DNA of 16,156 bases from Flavobacteriales bacterium (GCA_947460225.1 CANHHI010000020.1:1-16156), one strand, 5' to 3'. Positions 8,201 through 15,797 are shown, counted from the stretch's first letter. Notes: a model not told the origin generated them from the sequence alone. A program made the numbers and translations.

Positions 8201-8294
8201 TACGGACTTGGCGGTAGATGGTATGCCAGAAGACAATAAGCCTTTCGTGAAGAGCGACGATGAAATAGGCGTTAAACTTTGGTGGCAACAATAG
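5262..8294 (+). CDS. Large exported GLUG-repeat protein, probably a lipoprotein
   Basis: A 1010-aa protein of unknown function. A basic N-terminus and a hydrophobic stretch (about 19-33) end at Cys34 (NTAC, then a second Cys at 38), consistent with a lipoprotein signal, though the lipobox is not ideal. Residues about 50-240 and 330-450 resemble repeated Ig-like modules of Bacteroidota surface proteins (ending in phrases like EDGTKTTYKLEI). Between them are three near-identical 15-aa repeats (VVETPKAKPEPVAVA, 274-318). Residues about 575-615 form a Pro/Lys then Glu-rich low-complexity segment. From about 680 to 950 there are about ten GLUG-type units (consensus GGLVGYN..G.I..S), expected to form a beta-helix. 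GLUG motifs occur in adhesins and IgA-protease-type proteins. No catalytic motif or type IX sorting domain was seen. A surface or binding role is inference. Confidence 0.85.
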   Translation: MKANVKHQQIRLRLWAQRVGLGALVVMTMANTACMKSCSRSSSDNKANQNILTKLVFRGYDELYPASIEQESAVARISVPDTAIARLELVEVRVGKYATEKAKDYVVQLEERNGMPDALIISNEDGTKTTYKLEINPISTKLAPLSLILKDANGKRYEAKIAGKEVMFQLPKKLDGALVVDEILLPDGASASWQAGTEVFVSSGILSDELLVSSESGAQKTYAVKSMIAKPIASNNNGYAQRKYKKRSSVYSINRPKEQAVAKTQEERVVAEPVVETPKAKPEPVAVAVVETPKAKPEPVAVAVVETPKAKPEPVGVNAVKSSAIVTAVKASDLSDGYSSELGANYALLVFKGANGEVYKSAVDTLKKELLVNMPNDYVGEIKLDDLLSSNKALKSSLKKGDKFMFASKDKSIEKEITFTDEKNKVMPYKVKLNRVTPVGVKIRTQISGYFGGGDLDSLSMVLTPNVISKVGDGMQLRITLGGQELYKSDITVSKTDRTAMKISPDVIFALRGKENYGKMIKAEVLTAQGESVGADSVKQTQYEIRTLNDLKAVSYDLSGNYIQMNDVTYEYVSAVKKPAPVAKAPKPKSDSEEDEEEEEEEVAVQEEEEKGDFGFKPIGDEDEPFAGTFDGQGFYINNFYIDRPQDPYVGMFRNINEDAVLKNININIRVEKFVQGAKTVGALVALNMGGTITGCFVKGEIISNDVVGGLVGYNAGSILKSSVDVEVKGKAFNGIAGFVGGLVGYNYAGVVDSCAVKGDINAGKSAFVGGLIGKNYSGSITSSNAKAFVAGLNAAGGLIGYNSKGVIAHCSVDSENVQGGLAVGGLIGINEEGDLTFCSAIATVKGQLEVGGLVGRNKDNSVINACYASANVRGQKVAGGLVGYNEKSMIISSYTSGNVFADKNAAEFIGMNKKGNVSASYSTGKAFGKGADNYFVSKNNGKVSQCFYLKPKGESKKRGFGEGVANLDELVDAVTDLEVTDLAVDGMPEDNKPFVKSDDEIGVKLWWQQ
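6081..6215 (+). repeat. Three tandem 45-bp repeats inside the GLUG-repeat gene
   Basis: Units at 6081-6125, 6126-6170 and 6171-6215 are in phase with the reading frame and encode Pro/Lys/Val-rich 15-aa repeats (core ETPKAKPEPV). Units 1 and 3 agree at most positions, and differences are largely synonymous until the last codons of unit 3. The array forms a flexible linker between two globular parts and could vary in copy number between strains. Confidence 0.9.
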
Positions 8295-8324
8295 CGTACC
8301 CTATAACCTTAACCATACATTAGC

Positions 8325-8357
8325 AGGTTGTCCCCTTAGGGGGGCAGCCTTTTTTTT
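8325..8357 (+). terminator. Intrinsic terminator of the GLUG-repeat gene
   Basis: AGGTTGTCCCC (8325-8335) pairs with GGGGGCAGCCT (8340-8350) with two G-U pairs, and runs into eight Ts (8350-8357). The hairpin starts 30 bases after the stop codon at 8294. The -7 promoter element of the next gene begins 3 bases after the T-run. Confidence 0.85.
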
Positions 8358-8359
8358 GT

Positions 8360-8367
8360 TATCTTTG
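8360..8367 (+). promoter_or_regulatory. Predicted -7 element of the pseudouridine synthase gene
   Basis: TATCTTTG fits TAnnTTTG exactly and lies 4 bases before the ATG at 8372. No TTTG is present at the usual 20-21-base distance, because that position lies within the terminator hairpin. A leaderless or nearly leaderless mRNA is predicted. Confidence 0.5.
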
Positions 8368-8371
8368 CAGC

Positions 8372-9064
8372 ATGCCTTTGGATATTTTATACCAAGATAA
8401 TCATTTGATTGTGGTAAACAAGCTCGCCACACAACTTGTACAAGCCGACAAAACAGGAGACGACCCTTTGTTGGAGGAAGTTCGTGCATATTTAAAAGAC
8501 GCTTTTGACAAACCAGGCAATGTGTTTGTGGGTCTGCCTCATCGCTTAGATAGACCTGTGAGTGGCATTGTGGTTTTGGCGAGAACTTCTAAAAGTTTAG
8601 CTAGACTTTGTGAAATGTTTCAGGAAAAAACCATACAGAAAACCTATTGGGCAGTGGTGGAGAAGAAAAAAGAAATACACACGGAGGCTACACTCAAAGA
8701 TTTTTTAACAAAAAATGAAAAACTCAACAAATCTTTTGTGAGTAAAACCGAGCAAAAAAATAGCAAATTGGCAGAATTGAGCTATAAAATAGTTTGCCAA
8801 ACCGATCGATATTATTGCCTAGAAGTCTTGCCAAAAACGGGCAGACACCATCAAATTCGTGTGCAATTGGCAAACATGGGTACGCCCATCAAAGGCGATT
8901 TAAAATACGGCGCAAAACGCTCCAACCCTGATGGCTCCATTCATTTGCATGCCAGAAAAATTGCATTTATTCACCCTGTCAAAAAAGAATACATTGAAAT
9001 AGAGGCACCTGTGCCCAGTTCGGATACCTTGTGGAAATACTTTACGGAAAATGCTAAACCATGA
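8372..9064 (+). CDS. RluA-family RNA pseudouridine synthase
   Basis: Isomerises uridine to pseudouridine in rRNA or tRNA; the exact target cannot be read from the sequence. The 230-aa protein is a bare catalytic domain without an N-terminal S4 RNA-binding domain. It shows the opening ILYQDNHLIVVNK, the catalytic motif HRLDRPVSG (57-65) with Asp60 as the expected nucleophile, and GRHHQIRVQL (157-166), typical of the RluA branch. The opening residues align with usual family starts, so the ATG at 8372 is likely correct even though it sits only 4 bases after the predicted -7 element. Its last codons overlap the start of tadA by 14 bases, so the two genes for RNA modification are probably co-transcribed and translationally coupled. 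Confidence 0.92.
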   Translation: MPLDILYQDNHLIVVNKLATQLVQADKTGDDPLLEEVRAYLKDAFDKPGNVFVGLPHRLDRPVSGIVVLARTSKSLARLCEMFQEKTIQKTYWAVVEKKKEIHTEATLKDFLTKNEKLNKSFVSKTEQKNSKLAELSYKIVCQTDRYYCLEVLPKTGRHHQIRVQLANMGTPIKGDLKYGAKRSNPDGSIHLHARKIAFIHPVKKEYIEIEAPVPSSDTLWKYFTENAKP

Positions 9065-9482
9065 ATATTACATGCGCAAGGCTTTGTTGCAAGCCCAGCA
9101 TGCTTTGGATAAAGGGGAAATCCCAGTGGGTGCAGTTTTGGTGGCGCAAGATGTGATACTTGCACAAACCCACAACCAAACCGAACTGCTCAAAGATTTT
9201 ACCGCCCATGCGGAAATGCTCGCTTTGAGTGCTGGCACGCAGGCTTTAGGCAGTAAATACTTAAATCAAGCCACTTTATACATCACCCTATCGCCTTGTG
9301 TGATGTGCGCAGGAGCTTGCTTTTGGAGCAAAATTGGCACTTTGGTGTATGCCGCAACAGATGTTAAAACGCCCCCAGCAGAACTTAAAAAAATATTACA
9401 CCCCAAAACCAGTGTAATTGAGGGTGTTTTGGCAGAGGAGTCTCAAAAATTATTGCGTGAATTTTTTCAAAAAAAGCGATAA
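9051..9482 (+). CDS. tadA: tRNA-specific adenosine deaminase TadA
   Basis: Zinc-dependent deaminase converting adenosine 34 of the tRNA-Arg anticodon to inosine. The 143-aa protein has the cytidine-deaminase-like zinc site: HAE at 53-55 (His53 ligand, Glu55 proton shuttle) and PCVMCAG at 82-88 (Cys83 and Cys86 ligands). The N-terminal HEYYMRKALLQAQ and GEIPVGAV (22-29) match TadA rather than free-base deaminases, although guanine/cytosine deaminases of the same fold remain a less likely alternative. The start at 9051 is preferred over Met8 because HEYYMRKA belongs to the conserved first helix. The gene overlaps the preceding pseudouridine synthase by 14 bases and has no promoter of its own. 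Confidence 0.9.
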   Translation: MLNHEYYMRKALLQAQHALDKGEIPVGAVLVAQDVILAQTHNQTELLKDFTAHAEMLALSAGTQALGSKYLNQATLYITLSPCVMCAGACFWSKIGTLVYAATDVKTPPAELKKILHPKTSVIEGVLAEESQKLLREFFQKKR

Positions 9483-9495
9483 GTGAACTTTTAAA

Positions 9496-9527
9496 TTTGG
9501 AATAAGGCAAAAAAATTTATACTTTTG
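9496..9527 (+). promoter_or_regulatory. Predicted promoter of tig
   Basis: TTTG (9496-9499), a 20-base spacer and TACTTTTG (9520-9527) match the Bacteroidota consensus. The start of transcription would be near 9531, giving a 5' untranslated region of about 38 bases. Confidence 0.68.
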
Positions 9528-9568
9528 CGTCTCACAATTGAATACCAACAGCTAAAATAAAACCATAC

Positions 9569-10927
9569 ATGGAAATTCTTAAAAGAGACTTGCAAGAAAA
9601 TCATGCGCTTTTGCAAATGACTTTGCACAAAGAGGACTATATGTCCCAAGTGGAAGAAACAATTAAAACAATGGCGAAAACTGCCAGCATGCCTGGATTT
9701 AGAAAAGGTAAAGCACCTGTTTCTGCCGTTCGCAGTCAGTACCAAAACAAAGTAACGGGCGATGAGGTGAATAAACTCATCAATGAGCAGATTTATCAAT
9801 ATATTCAAGATAATAAATTAAAAGTATTGGGTCAGCCCATACCGAGCCAAGAGGAAAGTCAGCACAAGGATTTGCCAGAAGGTTCTATTTCTTTGTGTTA
9901 TGAAATCGGTCTAATTCCGCATATAGAAATCAAAAAAATGCAATCAGTCGTTTTGGATTATTGCCAAATAGAGCTAGATGAAACTTTGGTGGACAAAGAA
10001 ATCGAAGCACTCAGACAAAGGCACGGCAAAATGCAAGAAGTGGATTTTGTAAGCAAAGGCGATTTGCTGGTGGGTACTTTTTCGGAGTTAGATGCCAGCG
10101 GACGCATTGTGGAAGGAGGTGTTACCAACACATCTAGCTTGCTTTTGTCTATGTTTGCTGATGAAATGCAAGAATTATTTATCAATAAAGTGATTGGCGA
10201 TGTGGTATCGGATTTGGATTTGAGTTTGCTTACCAAAAGCACCGAAGATTTGTCAAGTTTGCTGGGCATTAGCAAAGAACATGCAAAGGATTTGCAAGCC
10301 AAATTTAGCTTTACCATAGAAAAAATAAAACACGTAGAGCCAGCCGAAATCAATGAAGAATTTATTCATGCTGTATTGGGAGATGAATCTGAGGTGCAGG
10401 ATTTTCAAGGCTTACAAGAAAAAATAAAACAAGATTATAGACATTTGCTTTCAAGAGACGAAGATAAATTATTTTACAAACAGTCTTTGAAAAAATTAGT
10501 TGCAGAGTCTGCTTTGGCTTTGCCTGATGAATTCCTTAAAAAATGGATATTGGCAACCAACGAAAAACCCATTAGTGAAGAACAGTTGGAAAAAGAATTT
10601 CCTTTTTATGTGGAAGAACTCAAAGCGGAATTGATTAAAAACGCCATTTTGGAAAGTTTACAAGTGCGCTATGACCACGAACAAATGTTGCAATTTACCC
10701 AGCAATTGATTCAGGATAATTTTTTAGAGCAAGGTTTTAGAAAAGTTTGGAACAAGGAAATTTTTAGACAGCAAGCGGAATCCTATTTGAAAACACCAAA
10801 AAATAAAGAATCTGTTTACAATATGTTTTTGGCGCAAAGCGTCATAGATTACTTAAAAGCCACGTGGAAAATCAACACCAAAGTGCTTGGACACGAAGCC
10901 TTTATAGAAGCCTACCAAGGACTTTGA
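9569..10927 (+). CDS. tig: Trigger factor (ribosome-associated chaperone)
   Basis: Binds the ribosome exit tunnel and shields nascent chains. The 452-aa length is normal. The N-terminal ribosome-binding domain carries the signature GFRKGKAP (43-50). The middle part (about 150-265) corresponds to the FKBP-type peptidyl-prolyl isomerase domain but is divergent, as is common in Bacteroidota, and its isomerase activity is doubtful. The remainder is the helical C-terminal chaperone domain. The gene has its own promoter (9496-9527) and a strong terminator (10951-10981), so it forms a single-gene unit. The clpP/clpX neighbours often found beside tig in other bacteria are absent. Confidence 0.95.
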   Translation: MEILKRDLQENHALLQMTLHKEDYMSQVEETIKTMAKTASMPGFRKGKAPVSAVRSQYQNKVTGDEVNKLINEQIYQYIQDNKLKVLGQPIPSQEESQHKDLPEGSISLCYEIGLIPHIEIKKMQSVVLDYCQIELDETLVDKEIEALRQRHGKMQEVDFVSKGDLLVGTFSELDASGRIVEGGVTNTSSLLLSMFADEMQELFINKVIGDVVSDLDLSLLTKSTEDLSSLLGISKEHAKDLQAKFSFTIEKIKHVEPAEINEEFIHAVLGDESEVQDFQGLQEKIKQDYRHLLSRDEDKLFYKQSLKKLVAESALALPDEFLKKWILATNEKPISEEQLEKEFPFYVEELKAELIKNAILESLQVRYDHEQMLQFTQQLIQDNFLEQGFRKVWNKEIFRQQAESYLKTPKNKESVYNMFLAQSVIDYLKATWKINTKVLGHEAFIEAYQGL

Positions 10928-10950
10928 TAAAATAAATGTTAAAAAACGTT

Positions 10951-10981
10951 AAGCATCAAGAGCAATCTTGATGCTTTTTTT
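10951..10981 (+). terminator. Intrinsic terminator of tig
   Basis: AAGCATCAAGA (10951-10961) pairs perfectly with TCTTGATGCTT (10966-10976) around a GCAA tetraloop and is followed by Ts to 10981. It lies 23 bases after the stop codon. Confidence 0.92.
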
Positions 10982-11034
10982 GTAAAGAAATATAAATAAA
11001 GGTTAAAAAAATACTTCTTTTCTGTTAAGTGGTG

Positions 11035-11042
11035 TAAATTTG
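11035..11042 (+). promoter_or_regulatory. Predicted -7 element of the CotH-like gene
   Basis: TAAATTTG fits TAnnTTTG exactly, 19 bases before the ATG at 11062. No TTTG or TTG was found at the expected upstream distance, so the -33 element is weak or absent. Confidence 0.45.
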
Positions 11043-11061
11043 TGCCACAATTCATTAAACC

Positions 11062-14000
11062 ATGTCCTATAAAATTTTTCTGCCGTTTGCATGTTGTGTG
11101 ATTGGTCATTTTTTTGCGCAAACCCAAGAGGCTTATTTGCAAAACCTGCTGGGGGTGGATTTAACCACACCCATTTATAATGCACAAGGTGTTCAAGAAG
11201 ATTTTGCGTATAGGTTGCTTGGTGTTTCCACGGAAAATATGGGTGTGTTGTACATTATGGATAGAAATTTGGGGGCGAAAGAACCCGCAAAAGATGCAAG
11301 CGATTTGAGGGAAGTGGTAAAAGGCTATAATTATCCGTTTACACAAATAAATGCAAAAAACGTTTGCCCAGAAGGATTTCATGTGCCTAGCCCCGAGGAA
11401 TGGCAAGCCATAAACGCCGATAAAAAAGGGGCTTGGGAAACGCAAACTGCTCACATGTACGATAGATTAAAACTTGTGCGTAGCAATACCTATGAAAATC
11501 AAACAGAAGGATTTGTGCCGAGTGAAAATAAATATTATCCCCTTGCTTTTTATTGGAGTTCGTCTAATGTTGTTACAGGTGGCGGATTTCTTCCATTCAT
11601 GATATACATGGATTTATTTTTTCTCGCTGAACCAAAATCTGGCATGACGAAAAGACAAGATTCTTTATTTACGGGGATAAATTTTACAGCCTCAGTAAGA
11701 TGTATAAAAAATAAAACCACAGAGTTTCCAAGTGTGATCCAAAACCAAAAGGGGCAAAATGTCTTGTTTCATTTTAATATTTTGCACAATGGCTGGCTAG
11801 ATAGAAATTTAGGGGCAACAGAGGTGCCAAGCGATTATAGAACGGACATCACGCCTGCTATGGCGGGCTGGCATTACCGCCACAATGAAAAATCGCCCGT
11901 AGCAATCCATGGAACGGGTTTGGTTGCGGCAGGCGGTGTGTCGGGCAGCCCCTGTCCTTTTGGCACAAGACTGCCCTTGGGTAGTGATTTCAATAGCCTA
12001 CACGCCACTTTATTGGGCAGTTATGCTTTTTGGGGAGCGGGATTAAACAGCTTACACAATTACTACAAACTCACTACTTTTGGTGCTTACAATGAACAAA
12101 ATCAATTTAATGCGCAAACCTTAGCTTTATGGTCAGCGGAGCCACAAAGTAATGGATACGCCACAGCCTTTAATATTACCAGACCAAATACAGACAATTG
12201 GATATACAGCCAAATCAATTTTGCAAATCTTGCAACTATAAAACCGTATAATATCAAAAGTGCCTATACCACAAGGTGTATTGTGCAAAGAAATATTTTG
12301 CCAAAAGATAAATTAACGATTAAAGGGGATTTTAGAGAATTTAAAAACAATACCTATTATTTAGACCCAACAAAAAACAAGTTAAATATTGAAATAGACC
12401 CCTTGTTGCCCATTGGTCAATACAGCCATGAAGTCTATAAAATTGTTTACACTGCCTTAGATATTTTTGAAGAGCCTTCGCTTGATTTAGAAGGTGTGCA
12501 AAACTGGAAGAACGTTACCACAAACAACATCACAATCTGGGATAACACCAGAACCAGTGCCAACGTATATCTAAACAAACATTACCGTGTGCAAATTTAT
12601 GTGGGCATGGACTTGTACAAAGATTTTTATGTGAAATACAGTTATGTATATGAATCCAAGTTGCCTTTGATTTATTTTAATACAACAGGTAGAAAAGGCA
12701 CTTGCAATGATAAAATCTATCAAAATGGAAATTTTAAAATTATTGTGCCTCAAAATAATGTATTGGCAAGGGTTACCAGTGATTATAATGAAGTCATAAA
12801 AATGAAATTGCGAGGTAGCAGTTCTTGTAGTTTTCCGCAACAGCCTTATACCTTTAAATTTTTGACAGAAGATTTACAAAAGAAAAATGTGGCACTTTTA
12901 GGTATGCCTGCCCACGACACTTGGGTGATTATCAGCAATGGTATAGACCCATCGCTGGTAAGAAATAGATTTGCAAATGATTTGGGCAGAAAAACAGGTA
13001 GATATGCACCTCTCATGCAATCGGCAGAAGTTTTTTTAGACGGCGAGTATAAGGGCATTTACAGCATTGGTGAAAAAGTAGAGCGAGATGCAAATAGGGT
13101 AAATATCAAAAAAGCTGGAGAAAATGGACACGATGGCGGATATATTATAAAATACGATAAATGGGACAATACCGCTGTGCAGTGGAGCTATAAAGACCCA
13201 GAACATGGGCAAACGATACCTTTTGAGTATGATACGCCTAGCGAGCCAACGCTTGTGCAGAGAAAACACATGGAAGAGTATGTGGATAATTTTGCCAAAG
13301 CACTGCACAGCGAAAACTTTATGGATAGTCTAACAGGTTGGCGAAAATATGCAGATGAAAACGCTTTTATAGATTTTTTATTGTTTAAAGAAATTTATAG
13401 GGATATAGATGGTTTATACAGGAGTACGTTTTTGCATAAAGATGCTGGAGGCAAACTCATGGCAGGACCACTCTGGGACCACGACCGTTCCTTAGGCGGT
13501 GGCAATGAAGGCAATCTTTGTAACATTCACAATACAGATAAGTGGGGCTATCAAATGATGGATATTTGTGCATATAGGGTACAGCCTTTTTGGTGGCGCA
13601 AATTAATGGAAGAAGATGTGGTGTTTAAAAGCAATTTTATGAAGCGTTATACTGCGCTCAGACAAAACGTGTTGAGCGATGCGGAAGTCATAAAAATGCT
13701 AGCTACTTACGAGCAAGAGCTAAAAAATGATGCCGTTAAACATTACACACGTTGGGGTGTTGGCAACAAAGATGTAGCTAGCCATATCAAGGTGGTGAAA
13801 GATTTTATATTAAATCGCATGAAATGGTTAGATAAACAGCTAAGTGAAAATTATGCGGTCATCAGGTCGCCTTTTGGTGTTGCTGATTTATATTTTAGTT
13901 ATGGCATTATTCAAAAAGGGCAAATCACACAAAATGGTAAAACGCACACTCTGGAGTGGATGGATAGAAATTTAGGTGCGCTTCGTGTGCCGAAAGATGC

Positions 14001-14721
14001 TAACGATGAAAAAGTAGGTGCTCGTGGATTTTTATATCATTGGCAATCCCAAGTTCCACATGGAACAATCCAGGTTTTGTTTAAAGATTACAAAACCCAT
14101 AATGCCAATTTTGCAAAACCAGAAACGGGCGAACCTTGTCCAGATGGGTTTCATACGGCTACTGATGTGGAGTTTGCTACTTTATCTGCAATTTTTGACG
14201 CAACTCCTTACTCACAATCACGCAAAGAGGGTTTGTTTACGCATTTAAAAATGAATGGTATGGGTTATAGATTTAATGTATTAGATAATCAAAACGCAAT
14301 TCAATCCAGTTTGGTGGAAAAAAATAAAGGCGCATTTTGGTGGTGCTTTGACAGGATAGATTCATTTGATTTAGGTAAAGCGCAAGGTATAGATTCATGG
14401 ACTAATTTTAGTAAAAAACATGGACTCCATGTGCGTTGCGTGAAGGATTATAATTTAGGCACAAAATCTGAAAAATTGATAGCTTACGCCTTGCCAAATC
14501 CTTTTGGAAACAATGATGTGCAAATAAAATTTGATTATGAACCTGTGCGTGCTAGTTATAAATTATTCAATACCAATCAAGTGCTTTTAAAATCTGGAAA
14601 TATCATTCAAGATTATCCAGAGTTTATTATTGATATGCGTGCGTTGAATTTGCCACAAGGTACTTATCATTTGTTGGTAGAAGAAGACGGTGTTGTGGAA
14701 AAAATTATTTTGCAGAAATAG
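11062..14721 (+). CDS. Secreted CotH-kinase-like protein with three FISUMP-type modules and a T9SS sorting domain
   Basis: A 1219-aa mosaic protein. A signal peptide ends near residue 20 (GHFFAQT). Two FISUMP-type modules follow: about 60-217 (MDRNLGA at 66, CPEGFHVPS at 102, YWSSS at 164, VRCIKN at 212) and 240-411 (WLDRNLGA at 245, CPFGTRLP at 298, TRCIV at 404). After a beta-rich linker comes a CotH-like domain (about 555-865): MKLRGSSS (581), GGYIIKYDKWDN (692-703), RDIDGLYRS with Asp783, and GPLWDHDRSLGG with Asp806/Asp808, matching the two acidic sites of CotH kinases. A third FISUMP module (966-1130: WMDRNLGA, CPDGFH, VRCVKDYN) is less complete. The last 80 residues (ALPNPF, NLPQGTYHLLV, C-terminal Lys) form a type IX secretion sorting domain. 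It is probably exported and surface-anchored or released. Kinase activity and substrate are unproven. Confidence 0.88.
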   Translation: MSYKIFLPFACCVIGHFFAQTQEAYLQNLLGVDLTTPIYNAQGVQEDFAYRLLGVSTENMGVLYIMDRNLGAKEPAKDASDLREVVKGYNYPFTQINAKNVCPEGFHVPSPEEWQAINADKKGAWETQTAHMYDRLKLVRSNTYENQTEGFVPSENKYYPLAFYWSSSNVVTGGGFLPFMIYMDLFFLAEPKSGMTKRQDSLFTGINFTASVRCIKNKTTEFPSVIQNQKGQNVLFHFNILHNGWLDRNLGATEVPSDYRTDITPAMAGWHYRHNEKSPVAIHGTGLVAAGGVSGSPCPFGTRLPLGSDFNSLHATLLGSYAFWGAGLNSLHNYYKLTTFGAYNEQNQFNAQTLALWSAEPQSNGYATAFNITRPNTDNWIYSQINFANLATIKPYNIKSAYTTRCIVQRNILPKDKLTIKGDFREFKNNTYYLDPTKNKLNIEIDPLLPIGQYSHEVYKIVYTALDIFEEPSLDLEGVQNWKNVTTNNITIWDNTRTSANVYLNKHYRVQIYVGMDLYKDFYVKYSYVYESKLPLIYFNTTGRKGTCNDKIYQNGNFKIIVPQNNVLARVTSDYNEVIKMKLRGSSSCSFPQQPYTFKFLTEDLQKKNVALLGMPAHDTWVIISNGIDPSLVRNRFANDLGRKTGRYAPLMQSAEVFLDGEYKGIYSIGEKVERDANRVNIKKAGENGHDGGYIIKYDKWDNTAVQWSYKDPEHGQTIPFEYDTPSEPTLVQRKHMEEYVDNFAKALHSENFMDSLTGWRKYADENAFIDFLLFKEIYRDIDGLYRSTFLHKDAGGKLMAGPLWDHDRSLGGGNEGNLCNIHNTDKWGYQMMDICAYRVQPFWWRKLMEEDVVFKSNFMKRYTALRQNVLSDAEVIKMLATYEQELKNDAVKHYTRWGVGNKDVASHIKVVKDFILNRMKWLDKQLSENYAVIRSPFGVADLYFSYGIIQKGQITQNGKTHTLEWMDRNLGALRVPKDANDEKVGARGFLYHWQSQVPHGTIQVLFKDYKTHNANFAKPETGEPCPDGFHTATDVEFATLSAIFDATPYSQSRKEGLFTHLKMNGMGYRFNVLDNQNAIQSSLVEKNKGAFWWCFDRIDSFDLGKAQGIDSWTNFSKKHGLHVRCVKDYNLGTKSEKLIAYALPNPFGNNDVQIKFDYEPVRASYKLFNTNQVLLKSGNIIQDYPEFIIDMRALNLPQGTYHLLVEEDGVVEKIILQK

Positions 14722-14761
14722 CTGGTTTGCGTTTGTTGCTTGTTGAAATGTTCATAACTTG

Positions 14762-14773
14762 ACAAGTACTTGT
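14762..14773. promoter_or_regulatory. 12-bp perfect palindrome next to the hemB promoter
   Basis: ACAAGTACTTGT is a perfect inverted repeat that abuts and shares one base with the TTTG element of the hemB promoter. The position suits a regulator binding site, but it has no recognised regulator and could be chance. Confidence 0.3.
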
Positions 14774-14804
14774 TTGCACGTAAAGGCTTTTTTGATTAAA
14801 TTTG
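14773..14804 (+). promoter_or_regulatory. Predicted hemB promoter
   Basis: TTTG (14773-14776), a 20-base spacer and TAAATTTG (14797-14804) match the Bacteroidota consensus exactly. Transcription should start near 14807-14810. That falls within or after an upstream ATG at 14806, which supports translation from the ATG at 14818. Confidence 0.68.
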
Positions 14805-14817
14805 CATGCGTAAAATT

Positions 14818-15792
14818 ATGCTACAACGCCCCAGAAGAAACCGTAAAAGCCCTGCTATTCGTGCTTTGGTAGAAGAAACCCAATTGATACCAAGTCAATT
14901 GATACAGCCTATTTTTGTGCGTCAAGGAACGGCTATTCAAGAACCTATAAAAACCTTGCCGGGCTCATTTAGGCTAAGCATAGACAAAGTGCTAGCAGAG
15001 GTAGAAACCTGTTTAAAACTAGGCATTTCTGTGTTTGATGTTTTTCCTGTGGTTGCGGAAAATCTAAAAGACAAGCAAGGCACATATAGTTATCATGCGG
15101 ATAATTTTTATTTGGATTGCATTGCCAAAATCAAGCAAAACTTTCCAGAGTCTTGTGTGATGACAGACGTTGCCTTAGACCCTTACAGCAGTGATGGACA
15201 CGATGGCATTTACGAAAACGGCAAAATATTAAACGATGAAACTTTGCCTATTTTGGCAAATATGGCTTTGGCGCAAGCACAAGCGGGCGCAGACATCATC
15301 GGACCTTCCGACATGATGGACGGCAGGGTGGGCTACATACGCACACACTTAGATAAGCATAATTACCAAGACGTGTCTATTTTGTCTTACACCGCAAAAT
15401 ACGCCAGTGCATTTTACGGACCTTTCCGAGATGCTTTGGACAGCGCCCCCAAGTATGGCGATAAAAAAACATACCAAATGAGCTACACCAATGCACGTGA
15501 GGCATTGAGAGAAATGGAACTAGACACCGCAGAGGGCGCAGACATGCTTATGGTAAAACCGGCTTTGTGTTATTTGGATATTATTCAGCTATTGAGACAA
15601 AACAGCCATTTGCCTATTGTTGCGTACAACGTAAGCGGGGAATGTGCCATGATACATTTTGCCACTCAAGCGGGGTTTTTGGATTACGAGCGTGCCGTGT
15701 GTGAGACTTTGCTCAGCATAAAGCGTGCCGGCGCAGATGCTATAATTACTTATTTTGCCAAAGATTACGCCACTTGGTATAAACAAAAATAG
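14818..15792 (+). CDS. hemB: Delta-aminolevulinic acid dehydratase (porphobilinogen synthase)
   Basis: Condenses two 5-aminolevulinate molecules to porphobilinogen, the second common step of haem synthesis. With the start at 14818 the protein has 325 aa and opens MLQRPRRNRKSPAIRALVEET, as family members do. The upstream in-frame ATG (14806) lies 2 bases after the -7 element and is probably not transcribed in full; TAAAATT before 14818 resembles a Bacteroidota translation start. Schiff-base lysines are Lys194 (SYTAKYASAFYGPFRDA) and Lys247 (MVKPALCYLD). In the metal loop DVALDPYSSDGHDG the three zinc cysteines of animal-type enzymes are replaced by Ala, Asp and Asp, indicating a zinc-independent, probably magnesium-using type. 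A partial gene begins 5 bases after the stop. Confidence 0.96.
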   Translation: MLQRPRRNRKSPAIRALVEETQLIPSQLIQPIFVRQGTAIQEPIKTLPGSFRLSIDKVLAEVETCLKLGISVFDVFPVVAENLKDKQGTYSYHADNFYLDCIAKIKQNFPESCVMTDVALDPYSSDGHDGIYENGKILNDETLPILANMALAQAQAGADIIGPSDMMDGRVGYIRTHLDKHNYQDVSILSYTAKYASAFYGPFRDALDSAPKYGDKKTYQMSYTNAREALREMELDTAEGADMLMVKPALCYLDIIQLLRQNSHLPIVAYNVSGECAMIHFATQAGFLDYERAVCETLLSIKRAGADAIITYFAKDYATWYKQK

Positions 15793-15797
15793 ATACG

